A stretch of 16,597 nt of DNA from PNAI01 sp964575715 (lineage in GTDB: Bacteria > Pseudomonadota > Alphaproteobacteria > Rhizobiales > Xanthobacteraceae), in assembly GCA_964575715.1 (NCBI GenBank), contig CAZNSG010000028.1:1-16597 (forward strand). The letters are read 5' to 3'. The stretch's first letter is position 1; every line of letters starts with the position of its first letter. This document shows, piece by piece, positions 6,414 through 12,528 of this stretch. A program made the translations under genes and the position numbers. Under the pieces are notes generated by a model. That model ran no database searches and was not told the DNA's origin. It saw only the letters and a program-made list of their open reading frames with translations.

Positions 6414-7826
6414 TCACGATTTCTTCTCAATCTGCTTGATGCCGCCCATGTAGGGCGCAAGCGCGTCGGGCACCGCAATGGAGCCGTCGGCCTGCTGGTA
6501 GGTTTCCATCACCGCGATTAGCGCGCGGCCGACCGCGACGCCCGAGCCGTTCAGCGTATGCACGAATTGCGGGCTTTTGCCGCCTTTGGCGCGATAGCGC
6601 GCCAGCATGCGGCGCGCCTGAAAATCGCCGCAGAGCGAGCAGGAGGAAATCTCGCGGTAGGCGTTCTGGCCGGGCAGCCAGACTTCGATGTCGTAGGTTT
6701 TTTGCGCGGCAAAGCCCATGTCGCCGGTGCACAGCGTCACCACGCGATAATGCAGATCGAGCCGGCGCAAGATTTCCTCGGCGCAGGAGAGCATGCGCTC
6801 GTGCTCGTCCTTGGATTGTTCGGGCGTGGCGATGGAGACCAGCTCCACCTTGGTGAATTGATGCTGGCGGATCATGCCGCGGGTGTCCTTGCCGGCCGCG
6901 CCCGCCTCGGCGCGAAAGCAGGGCGTGCAGGCGGTGAGCCGCATGGGGAGCTTGTCTTCGTCGAGGATGGATTCGCGCACCAGATTGGTCAGCGGCACTT
7001 CGGCGGTGGGGATGAGCCAGAACTCCTCTTTAGTCTCTGCCTTTTCAATTAACTCGCCTATAATGACTTTGGGACTTTGTTGACGCTTAGCGACCTCTTC
7101 ATCTAACGGCTGCAAGATTTCGTTGAGCCGGGCTTCACGCCACTTCATTTCCGCAGAGATGAATTGATCATCTCTAAACTTCGGCAACTGACCCGTTCCA
7201 AACATTACATTGTCATGGACTAAAAGCGGCGGATTGACCTCGGTGTAGCCATGTTCGCTGGTGTGCACATCGAGCATGAATTGGCCGAGCGCGCGCTCTA
7301 AGCGTGCCAGCCCACTCTTGAGCACCACGAAACGCGCGCCGGAAAGTTTGGCGGCGGTTTCAAAATCCATCTGGCCAAGCGCCTCGCCGAGATCGAAGTG
7401 CTGCTTGGGCGTGAACTGGTACTCGCGTTTGGCGCCGAACTTGTGGTGCTCGACGTTGCCGCTGGAATCCTTGCCGTCGGGCACTTCGGGCGCGGGCAAT
7501 GGCAAATTGGGAATTTGCGCCAGCGCGGAATCGAGTTCCGCGCTCGCTGTCTTCTCCTCGGCTTCCAGCGCCGGAATTGCATTCTTCAGTTCCGCCACTT
7601 CCGCCATGACCTTGCCGGCCGCGGCTTCGTCCTTGTTTTTCTTGGCCTCGCCGATTTCCTTCGATGCGGCGTTGCGGCGGGCCTGCGCCAGTTCGAGTTT
7701 TTGGATCGCGGCGCGGCGGCGCTCGTCGAGGGCGATCAGCCGCTTGGCCTCGCCCGGCAAGCTGCGGCGCGCGAGAGCGCGGTCGAAGGCGTCGGCGTTG
7801 TCGCGAATCCATTTGATGTCGTGCAT
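6414..7826 (-). CDS. serS: Seryl-tRNA synthetase
   Basis: SerRS is a class II synthetase that charges tRNA-Ser (and the selenocysteine tRNA where present). The 470-residue product has an N-terminal antiparallel coiled-coil arm that grips the tRNA long arm (about residues 28-105) and then the catalytic domain. This carries the P-T-A-E-V-P-L-T-N serine-binding segment (about 273-281), motif 2 around F-R-A-E-A-G-A-A-G-K-D-T-R-G-M, and motif 3 around G-S-G-V-A-V-G-R-A-L. The frame opens at a TTG two codons earlier, but the ATG at 7826 gives the usual M-H-D-I-K start. It is about 40 residues longer than E. coli SerRS (430), mainly because 46 residues (223-268) sit between Q-L-P-K-F-R-D-D-Q-F and W-L-I-P-T-A-E where E. 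coli has about 14. The DNA there (about 7020-7225) is much richer in A+T than its flanks. Motifs on both sides are intact. Confidence 0.96.
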   Translation of the reverse strand: MHDIKWIRDNADAFDRALARRSLPGEAKRLIALDERRRAAIQKLELAQARRNAASKEIGEAKKNKDEAAAGKVMAEVAELKNAIPALEAEEKTASAELDSALAQIPNLPLPAPEVPDGKDSSGNVEHHKFGAKREYQFTPKQHFDLGEALGQMDFETAAKLSGARFVVLKSGLARLERALGQFMLDVHTSEHGYTEVNPPLLVHDNVMFGTGQLPKFRDDQFISAEMKWREARLNEILQPLDEEVAKRQQSPKVIIGELIEKAETKEEFWLIPTAEVPLTNLVRESILDEDKLPMRLTACTPCFRAEAGAAGKDTRGMIRQHQFTKVELVSIATPEQSKDEHERMLSCAEEILRRLDLHYRVVTLCTGDMGFAAQKTYDIEVWLPGQNAYREISSCSLCGDFQARRMLARYRAKGGKSPQFVHTLNGSGVAVGRALIAVMETYQQADGSIAVPDALAPYMGGIKQIEKKS

Positions 7827-7886
7827 GGCCAAAGTCCGAAGAGAATCGCAGCAATGTTATAACCCGTCGCGGCGCGTCTTTCTCCC

Positions 7887-8001
7887 CGTCATTCCGGCCT
7901 CGCGCGAAGCGCGAGGGCCGGAATCCAGACACACAACCGACCACGCGTTCCGTGCTTCTGGATTCCGGGCTCGCGGGCTTTGCCCGCGCCCCGGAATGAC
8001 G
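7887..8001. repeat. Family B intergenic palindrome, copy 2 (between tatC and serS)
   Basis: The outer arms CGTCATTCCGG (7887-7897) and CCGGAATGACG (7991-8001) and the inner arms CCGGAATCCAGA (7918-7929) and TCTGGATTCCGG (7957-7968) are perfect complements. Side hairpins CTCGCGCGAAGCGCGAG and GCGGGCTTTGCCCGC lie between outer and inner arms. It shares the arm sequences of copy 1 but has different side hairpins. It starts 4 bases beyond the tatC stop codon, so it forms the 3' end of the tat transcript. It may act as a processing or stability structure, but no T-run makes it a clear terminator. Confidence 0.9.
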
Positions 8002-8005
8002 ATCA

Positions 8006-8860
8006 TCACTCCGCCGGCTTGCCTTCGGCCGCGGCTGAACTGCCTTCTGAGCCGCCGGTCTGGCGCGCTTGCGCCTTCTTCTCCACCAGCTTCACCGACC
8101 AGATCGCGCCCTCGTAGAGTACGAGCAGCGGGATCGCGAGTGAAAACTGCGAGAGAATATCGGGCGGCGTGAGGATGGCGGCGATGACAAAGGCGACCAC
8201 GATGAAATAGCGCCGTTTTTCGCGCAGCATCTGCGAATTGACCAGTCCGATGCGGCCGAGCAAGGTCAGGATCACCGGCAGCTGGAAGGCGATTCCGAAA
8301 GCCAGGACCAGCGACATCATCAGCGAGAGATATTCGCCGACCTTGGGCAGGAGCGCGATTTCCGGCTGGCCTTCGCCGGCGGCTTGCTGCATGCCGAGCG
8401 AAAAACGCACCAGCATGGGCATGACCACAAAATAGACCAGCAGCGTCCCGAGGAAAAAGAAGATCGGCGTGGCGACGAGATAGGGCACGAAGGCGTGGCG
8501 CTCGTTGCGGTAGAGGCCGGGCGCGACGAACATGTAAATCTGTGTCGCCACTACTGGGAAAGAAACAAAGGCCGCGCCAAACAGTGCGAGCTTGAGCTGG
8601 GTGATGAAATATTCCAGCAGCGCAGTGTAGATGAATTTTGAATTCTCCGCGCCGGCGACCCAGACATAGGGCCAAACCAGAACGTTATAGATTTGCTTGG
8701 CGAAGAAGAAGCACACAATGACGGCGATGAAAAACGCCAGCAGCGCCTTGATCAGCCGCGAGCGCAGCTCGATCAGATGCGACATCAAGGGTGCCTTGGT
8801 CGCCTCGATCGCATCATCCTCGGGGTGTTTGTCCTCGGGGGTTTTGGCCTGATCGTTCAT
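8006..8860 (-). CDS. tatC: Sec-independent protein translocase TatC
   Basis: TatC is the multi-pass receptor that, with TatB, recognises twin-arginine signal peptides of folded proteins and recruits TatA to form the passage. The 284-residue product has a hydrophilic N-terminus (1-25) and the conserved S-H-L-I-E-L-R-S-R-L segment at 27-36. Six membrane helices are spread over about 37-250. The first cytoplasmic loop has F-V-A-P-G-L-Y-R-N-E-R (111-121), including the Glu that contacts signal peptides. The Ala/Glu/Gly-rich tail is typical of alphaproteobacterial TatC. The start codon overlaps the tatB stop by 4 bases (ATGA) and is preceded by a GGGGAGGGGG ribosome binding site within tatB. Confidence 0.97.
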   Translation of the reverse strand: MNDQAKTPEDKHPEDDAIEATKAPLMSHLIELRSRLIKALLAFFIAVIVCFFFAKQIYNVLVWPYVWVAGAENSKFIYTALLEYFITQLKLALFGAAFVSFPVVATQIYMFVAPGLYRNERHAFVPYLVATPIFFFLGTLLVYFVVMPMLVRFSLGMQQAAGEGQPEIALLPKVGEYLSLMMSLVLAFGIAFQLPVILTLLGRIGLVNSQMLREKRRYFIVVAFVIAAILTPPDILSQFSLAIPLLVLYEGAIWSVKLVEKKAQARQTGGSEGSSAAAEGKPAE

Positions 8861-9312
8861 GCCCCCTCCCCGGCCTTGCGCCCGTGCATGGGCTCAGGGA
8901 TGGGCTCAGGGATGGGCTCAGGCTGAGGCGCAGGCGGCGCTGCGGCGGTGGTGGTTTCGACGGGGCTGATTTCGGGTGGGCTTGCTTGAGCCGCCGGATC
9001 GGATGGCTTGCCGTCGAGCGACGGCGGATCGCCGACAATCTTTTCGATCTCGTTGCGCACCGTGCCGATGGGGTCAAAGTCGGTGAAATTGCCGGCCGTG
9101 CTCGACATCTCGTCGACCTGCTTTTTGAGGTCGGTCATTTCGGCTTCGCGCATGGCATCGCGAAACTGATCCTGAAACTCGGACGCCATGCGGCGGATCT
9201 TGCCCATCCACTGGCCGGTGGCGCGCAGAACGCCAGGCAGTTCCTTCGGCCCGATCGCGATCAACGCGACGACGCCGATGACGACAAGCTCGCCCCAACC
9301 GATGTCGAACAT
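8857..9312 (-). CDS. tatB: Sec-independent protein translocase TatB
   Basis: TatB forms the substrate receptor with TatC. The 151-residue product starts M-F-D-I-G-W-G-E-L. It has one membrane helix (about 7-20), the conserved G-P hinge at 21-22 followed by K-E-L-P, a long amphipathic helix (about 25-70), and a variable Pro/Ala/Glu-rich tail. The M-F-D-I-G-x-x-E-L start and the G-P-K-E-L-P hinge separate it from TatA. The tail ends in an E-P-I-P-E-P-I-P-E-P-M repeat encoded by a 12-base tandem repeat. The gene follows tatA after 114 bases and overlaps tatC by 4 bases. A GGAG lies 11 bases before the ATG. Confidence 0.96.
   Translation of the reverse strand: MFDIGWGELVVIGVVALIAIGPKELPGVLRATGQWMGKIRRMASEFQDQFRDAMREAEMTDLKKQVDEMSSTAGNFTDFDPIGTVRNEIEKIVGDPPSLDGKPSDPAAQASPPEISPVETTTAAAPPAPQPEPIPEPIPEPMHGRKAGEGA
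8888..8923. repeat. 12-base tandem repeat in the 3' end of tatB
   Basis: Three consecutive 12-base units read ATGGGCTCAGGG, ATGGGCTCAGGG and ATGGGCTCAGGC on the plus strand. The repeat is in frame and encodes the E-P-I-P-E-P-I-P-E-P-M part of the TatB tail. Each unit is exactly four codons, so gain or loss of units would change tail length without a frameshift. Confidence 0.9.
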
Positions 9313-9329
9313 GGTGCTTCTAACTCCAA

Positions 9330-9360
9330 GGGCGCCACCGCATCATCGCGGACGGCGCCC
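9330..9360 (-). other. Stem-loop in the tatA-tatB gap
   Basis: GGGCGCC (9330-9336) and GGCGCCC (9354-9360) can form a 7-base-pair stem with a 17-base loop in the 114-base space between tatA and tatB. On the tat transcript it lies 17 bases before the tatB ATG and just before the GGAG. No T-run follows it, so it does not look like a terminator. A role in setting the TatA:TatB ratio by mRNA processing is possible but only inferred. Confidence 0.35.
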
Positions 9361-9426
9361 CTCAATCTTCCAGACGCCTGAATGACGGGACGCTTAGGAC
9401 GTCGACCCCATGATCCCGCGCAGGCT

Positions 9427-9672
9427 TTAGGTGTGCTGCTTGACCGAGTCCGCTGGCTTGGCGGCGGTTGCTGTCTGGTGGTCGATCGTTTTGGGGTCGG
9501 TTTTGGGCGGCTCTTCGGCCGCGGTCTTCTCGTCTTCCGACATGCCCTTCTTGAAGGCCTTGATACCTTGCGCGAAGTCACCCATCAGCTGGGAAATCTT
9601 GCCGCGGCCGCCAAACAGCACCAGGATCACCGCAAGCACGATGATCCAATGCCAAATACTCAATGAACCCAT
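9427..9672 (-). CDS. tatA: Sec-independent protein translocase TatA
   Basis: TatA oligomerises to form the protein-conducting part of the Tat system. The 81-residue product has the TatA plan: a short membrane helix (about residues 6-20, W-H-W-I-I-V-L-A-V-I-L-V-L-F), the conserved F20-G21 hinge, then the amphipathic helix G-D-F-A-Q-G-I-K-A-F-K-K-G-M (31-44), and an acidic/Lys-rich polar tail. The F-G hinge with K-A-F-K-K separates it from TatB. A GGAGG ribosome binding site lies 7 bases before the ATG, the clearest of the cluster, which fits the high TatA level the system needs. It follows scpB by 174 bases, so it may have its own promoter there, but none stood out. Confidence 0.95.
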   Translation of the reverse strand: MGSLSIWHWIIVLAVILVLFGGRGKISQLMGDFAQGIKAFKKGMSEDEKTAAEEPPKTDPKTIDHQTATAAKPADSVKQHT

Positions 9673-9846
9673 GTCAAATCCTCCGTACTGACAGGCACGA
9701 TGCCCGCCGCGTTTACGGGTTTGACGTCAACCTAGGCCGCCGGAAGGGCAAAAACAAGGATGCCGAATTGCCACGCCGGCAAAGCTACTTTCATTTGGTT
9801 CTTTGGTTAAACGCCTAAACGCGCAGGCAATCGGGCGAATATGGCG

Positions 9847-10602
9847 CTATTCTTCGACCCGCTCCGGCGGCGGCGCCAAGCCAAGGTCCAGATCCCCCGG
9901 CTCGAGCGCGTCTTCGTCGTCCCGCAGGCCCGGGTCGTCGGAAGGTGCGGGCACGTTAAAGCCTGGCGGCAGCCGCCCGTCGAGCAGGCCGGAGCCTTTG
10001 AGCTCTTCGAGACCCGGCAAGTCAGAGAGCGCCTCCAGCCCGAAATGGGAGAGGAAGGCCTCGGTGGTGCCGTAGGTGATCGGCCGGCCCGGCGTCTTGC
10101 GGCGGCCGCGCGGGCGGATCCAGCCGGTTTCCATGAGCACATCGATTGTGCCCTTCGACATGACGACGCCGCGGATTTCCTCGACCTCGACGCGCGTCAC
10201 CGGCTGGTGGTAGGCGATCACGGCCAGCGTCTCGACGGCCGCGCGCGAAAGCTTCTTTGGAACCACCGCTTCCTTGGTCAAGAGCCAGGAAAGATCGTTG
10301 GCGGTGCGGAAGGTCCACTTGCCGGCTATGCGCACCAGATTGACGCCGCGCGCCGCATATTCAATCTGCAGCGCGCGCAGGCTCGCACGCACATCAACCT
10401 CGGCCGGCAGCCGCGCGGCCAGAGTTTTTTCGTCAAGCGGCTCACCAGCGGCAAACAGCAATGCCTCGATCAGCCGCAGATCGTCCGGCCGCGGCGGCGC
10501 AGCGATTTCGTCTTCGGTTGCGGGCGCGACGTCAGCTTTGCGTTTTGAGCGCGATTTGAGCTCGTCGTGGGGAATAACCCGTCTCTCTGCCAAAGCCGCC
10601 AT
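9847..10602 (-). CDS. scpB: Segregation and condensation protein ScpB
   Basis: ScpB dimers bind the kleisin ScpA and complete the SMC-ScpAB condensin that organises and separates chromosomes. The 251-residue product has a charged N-terminal extension (about 1-35), a first winged-helix domain starting at R-L-I-E-A-L-L-F-A-A-G-E-P-L, a second around K-L-S-R-A-A-V-E-T-L-A-V-I-A-Y-H-Q-P-V-T-R (the strongest ScpB signature), R-P-I-T-Y-G-T-T at the end of the fold, and an acidic, Pro-rich tail. The frame opens at a TTG at 10626 that overlaps the scpA stop, but the ATG at 10602 is preferred because AAGGAG stands 9 bases before it. The gap to scpA is then 20 bases. ScpB is most likely cotranscribed with nagZ and scpA. 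Confidence 0.95.
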   Translation of the reverse strand: MAALAERRVIPHDELKSRSKRKADVAPATEDEIAAPPRPDDLRLIEALLFAAGEPLDEKTLAARLPAEVDVRASLRALQIEYAARGVNLVRIAGKWTFRTANDLSWLLTKEAVVPKKLSRAAVETLAVIAYHQPVTRVEVEEIRGVVMSKGTIDVLMETGWIRPRGRRKTPGRPITYGTTEAFLSHFGLEALSDLPGLEELKGSGLLDGRLPPGFNVPAPSDDPGLRDDEDALEPGDLDLGLAPPPERVEE

Positions 10603-10611
10603 ACCTCCGGT

Positions 10612-10617
10612 CTCCTT
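10612..10617 (-). promoter_or_regulatory. Ribosome binding site that decides the scpB start
   Basis: The minus strand reads AAGGAG, then nine bases, then ATG. The nine-base spacer itself ends in GGAGGT, abutting the ATG, which could instead serve a TTG three codons later. The AAGGAG/ATG pair has the most usual spacing and excludes the TTG at 10626, which lies upstream of this site. Confidence 0.6.
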
Positions 10618-10622
10618 AAAGT

Positions 10623-11456
10623 TCAATCGATTCCGCTGGGCGCGCCAGTTCCCGCCGGCGTCGAGAGATCGCCGGCTGCATGACGCTTGCGTACATAGAT
10701 CGGCGCGAACGCGGCGTGCTGGTGCATCTCAATGGCGCCTTCGCGCACCAATTCGAGCGTCGCCGCCAAACTCGATGCGAGAACGGTCGTGCGCATCGAG
10801 GGCTCAACCACATAGGCGATCAGGAATTCGTCGAGCCTGCTCCAGTCGGCCGCGCGGCCGATCAGGCGTTCGAGCGCGGCACGCGCCTCGGCCAGCGACC
10901 AGACCGAACGCTGCTCAAATCGAACGCGTGCGAGCGCGTGGCGCTGGCGCTGCACGGCATAGGCGGAGAGCAGATCGTAGAGCGTGGCCGACCATTGCGG
11001 ATGCTTGATATCGGCCACGGGTTCGGGATCGCCGCGGCCGAACACGTCGCGATTAAGTTGCGGCCGCGCCATCAAGCGCGACGACACTTCGCGGAAGGCT
11101 TCGAGCCGCTTGAGCCGCCAGGCCAGGGCATTGGCCATTTCCTCGGCGCTCAGGCCTTCCGGACCTTCGGCCTCGGGCAGCAGCAGGCGCGATTTCAGAT
11201 AGGCCAGCCAGGCGGCCATCACCAGATAATCGGCGGCCAGTTCGAGCCGCAATTTCCGCGCCGCATCGATGAAGGCCAGGTATTGGTCGGCGAGCGCGAG
11301 GATCGAAATGCGCGCAAGGTCCACCTTCTGCTGACGCGCCAGCATCAGCAGAAGGTCCAGCGGTCCTTCAAAGCCCTCGACGTCCACCATCATGGCCGGC
11401 TCGTCGCTGGCGCGTTCATTGAACTCGGCCTCGAACAGCGTGATCTCGGTGCTCAT
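10623..11456 (-). CDS. scpA: Segregation and condensation protein ScpA (kleisin)
   Basis: ScpA is the kleisin that bridges the two SMC heads and holds the ScpB dimer. The 277-residue product has the kleisin N-terminal signature F-E-G-P-L-D-L-L-L-M-L-A-R-Q-Q-K-V-D-L at about 29-47, then I-S-I-L-A-L-A-D-Q-Y-L, the family segment D-Y-L-V-M-A-A-W-L-A-Y-L-K-S-R-L-L-L-P (about 76-94), a helical middle region that contacts ScpB, and a C-terminal winged-helix region. The ATG overlaps the nagZ stop by 4 bases (ATGA), so its translation is probably coupled to nagZ. The nagZ-scpA-scpB order is one I associate with alphaproteobacteria. SMC itself is not in the window. Confidence 0.96.
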   Translation of the reverse strand: MSTEITLFEAEFNERASDEPAMMVDVEGFEGPLDLLLMLARQQKVDLARISILALADQYLAFIDAARKLRLELAADYLVMAAWLAYLKSRLLLPEAEGPEGLSAEEMANALAWRLKRLEAFREVSSRLMARPQLNRDVFGRGDPEPVADIKHPQWSATLYDLLSAYAVQRQRHALARVRFEQRSVWSLAEARAALERLIGRAADWSRLDEFLIAYVVEPSMRTTVLASSLAATLELVREGAIEMHQHAAFAPIYVRKRHAAGDLSTPAGTGAPSGID

Positions 11457-12484
11457 GCGACGAACTCCGCGCCGACGGAGGCCAGCAGCGCCGTGAATTG
11501 GCGCCGCGCGGTGACAAGATCAAGCGCAAGCGGCTGCCCGCGGGCCTGGAGCGCCGCGACGGCACGCCGGGCGGCCGCGCCTTGGAGCGATGACGCCGCG
11601 GACGCTACCGCCCGCATCTCATCAAGCTTGCCATTGCAATGGAGCACCACATCGCAGCCAGCGGAGAGCGCCGCGTGCGCGCGCTCGCCGATCGAGCCGG
11701 ATAATGCACCCATGGACACGTCGTCGCTCATCAACAAGCCATCGAATCCAATAAAGCCGCGAATCACATCGCGGATCATTGTGACTGAAGTTGTCGCCGG
11801 TGACACGGGGTCAATGGCGGTGAACACCACATGCGCGGTCATGCCGAGCGGAAGCGCCGCCAGGGGCCGGAATGCAGCAAAATCGGTCGCTTCCAGCGTA
11901 GCCCGGTCGGCATGAACCACCGGCAAGCGCTCGTGGCTGTCGGCTGTGGCGCGGCCGTGGCCGGGAATATGCTTGAGTACGGGCAACACGCCGCCGTCGT
12001 GCAGCCCTGCGGCAATGGCGGCGGCAAGGTCGGCCACCTTGGCTGGGGTATCGCCATAGGCGCGGTCGCCAATCACCGGGTCGGCCTCGGAAACCGGAAC
12101 ATCGGCGAGCGGCAGGCAGTCAACCGTGATGCCGAGCGCAATCAGATCGGCGGCGATCAGGCGGGCGCCCATCCAGGCCGCCGCGCGCCCTCGCTCCGGA
12201 TCACGGTCATAGAGTTGGGCGTAGACGGCACCGGCGGGATATTTTGGCCAATGTGGGGGCCCCAGGCGCTGCACGCGGCCGCCTTCCTGATCGACCAAGA
12301 CGGGAACTTCCGAGCGACCTAGAGTGCTTTTAAAATCATCAATTAATGCAGCTATTTGTTCCTTATCATTTACATTTCGCTTGAAGACGATGAGACCCCA
12401 AGGGTTGGTCTCGTGCAAGAATCGGCGCTCATCTGGCGTAATGGTCGTTCCGGCTAGTCCCGTTATGAAAGCACCAATCGCCAT
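11453..12484 (-). CDS. nagZ: Beta-N-acetylhexosaminidase NagZ (GH3)
   Basis: NagZ removes N-acetylglucosamine from GlcNAc-anhydroMurNAc peptides in the cytoplasm during peptidoglycan recycling; its products can signal beta-lactamase induction where AmpR is present. The 343-residue product is a single GH3 domain. It has V-D-Q-E-G-G-R-V-Q-R-L at 64-74 and the diagnostic K-H-I-P-G-H-G-R-A-T-A-D-S-H at 171-184, whose D182-H184 pair is the acid/base dyad of NagZ. S-D-D-V-S-M is at 253-258, with D254 the likely nucleophile. There is no signal peptide, as expected for a cytoplasmic enzyme. The gene begins 44 bases past the SPOR gene stop and overlaps scpA by 4 bases. The DNA coding residues about 35-60 (roughly 12322-12395) is clearly A+T-richer than the rest, while the protein there looks normal. 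Confidence 0.96.
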   Translation of the reverse strand: MAIGAFITGLAGTTITPDERRFLHETNPWGLIVFKRNVNDKEQIAALIDDFKSTLGRSEVPVLVDQEGGRVQRLGPPHWPKYPAGAVYAQLYDRDPERGRAAAWMGARLIAADLIALGITVDCLPLADVPVSEADPVIGDRAYGDTPAKVADLAAAIAAGLHDGGVLPVLKHIPGHGRATADSHERLPVVHADRATLEATDFAAFRPLAALPLGMTAHVVFTAIDPVSPATTSVTMIRDVIRGFIGFDGLLMSDDVSMGALSGSIGERAHAALSAGCDVVLHCNGKLDEMRAVASAASSLQGAAARRAVAALQARGQPLALDLVTARRQFTALLASVGAEFVA

Positions 12485-12528
12485 TTGCGCCGATTAGCTT
12501 GCGCCGGCGGCAGGGGTCAAGCAGAGCT

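Noticed and set aside
5525..6439. Plus-strand open frame of 304 codons opposite surE
   Set aside because: It is an antisense shadow of SurE running through the family B palindrome into serS; no motif supports it.
9721..9730. TTGACGTCAA palindrome upstream of tatA as an operator or -35 element
   Set aside because: It is a short palindrome with no suitable -10 element at normal spacing; this could easily be chance.
9763..9781. TTGCC/GGCAA inverted repeat between scpB and tatA as a terminator
   Set aside because: The stem is only five base pairs and no T-run directly follows it on the minus strand.
10603..10626. TTG start for scpB overlapping the scpA stop
   Set aside because: The AAGGAG ribosome binding site lies downstream of this TTG and is correctly spaced for the ATG at 10602.
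10680..11915. Plus-strand open frame of 411 codons opposite scpA and nagZ
   Set aside because: It spans two real genes on the other strand, ignores their boundary and has no recognisable domain.
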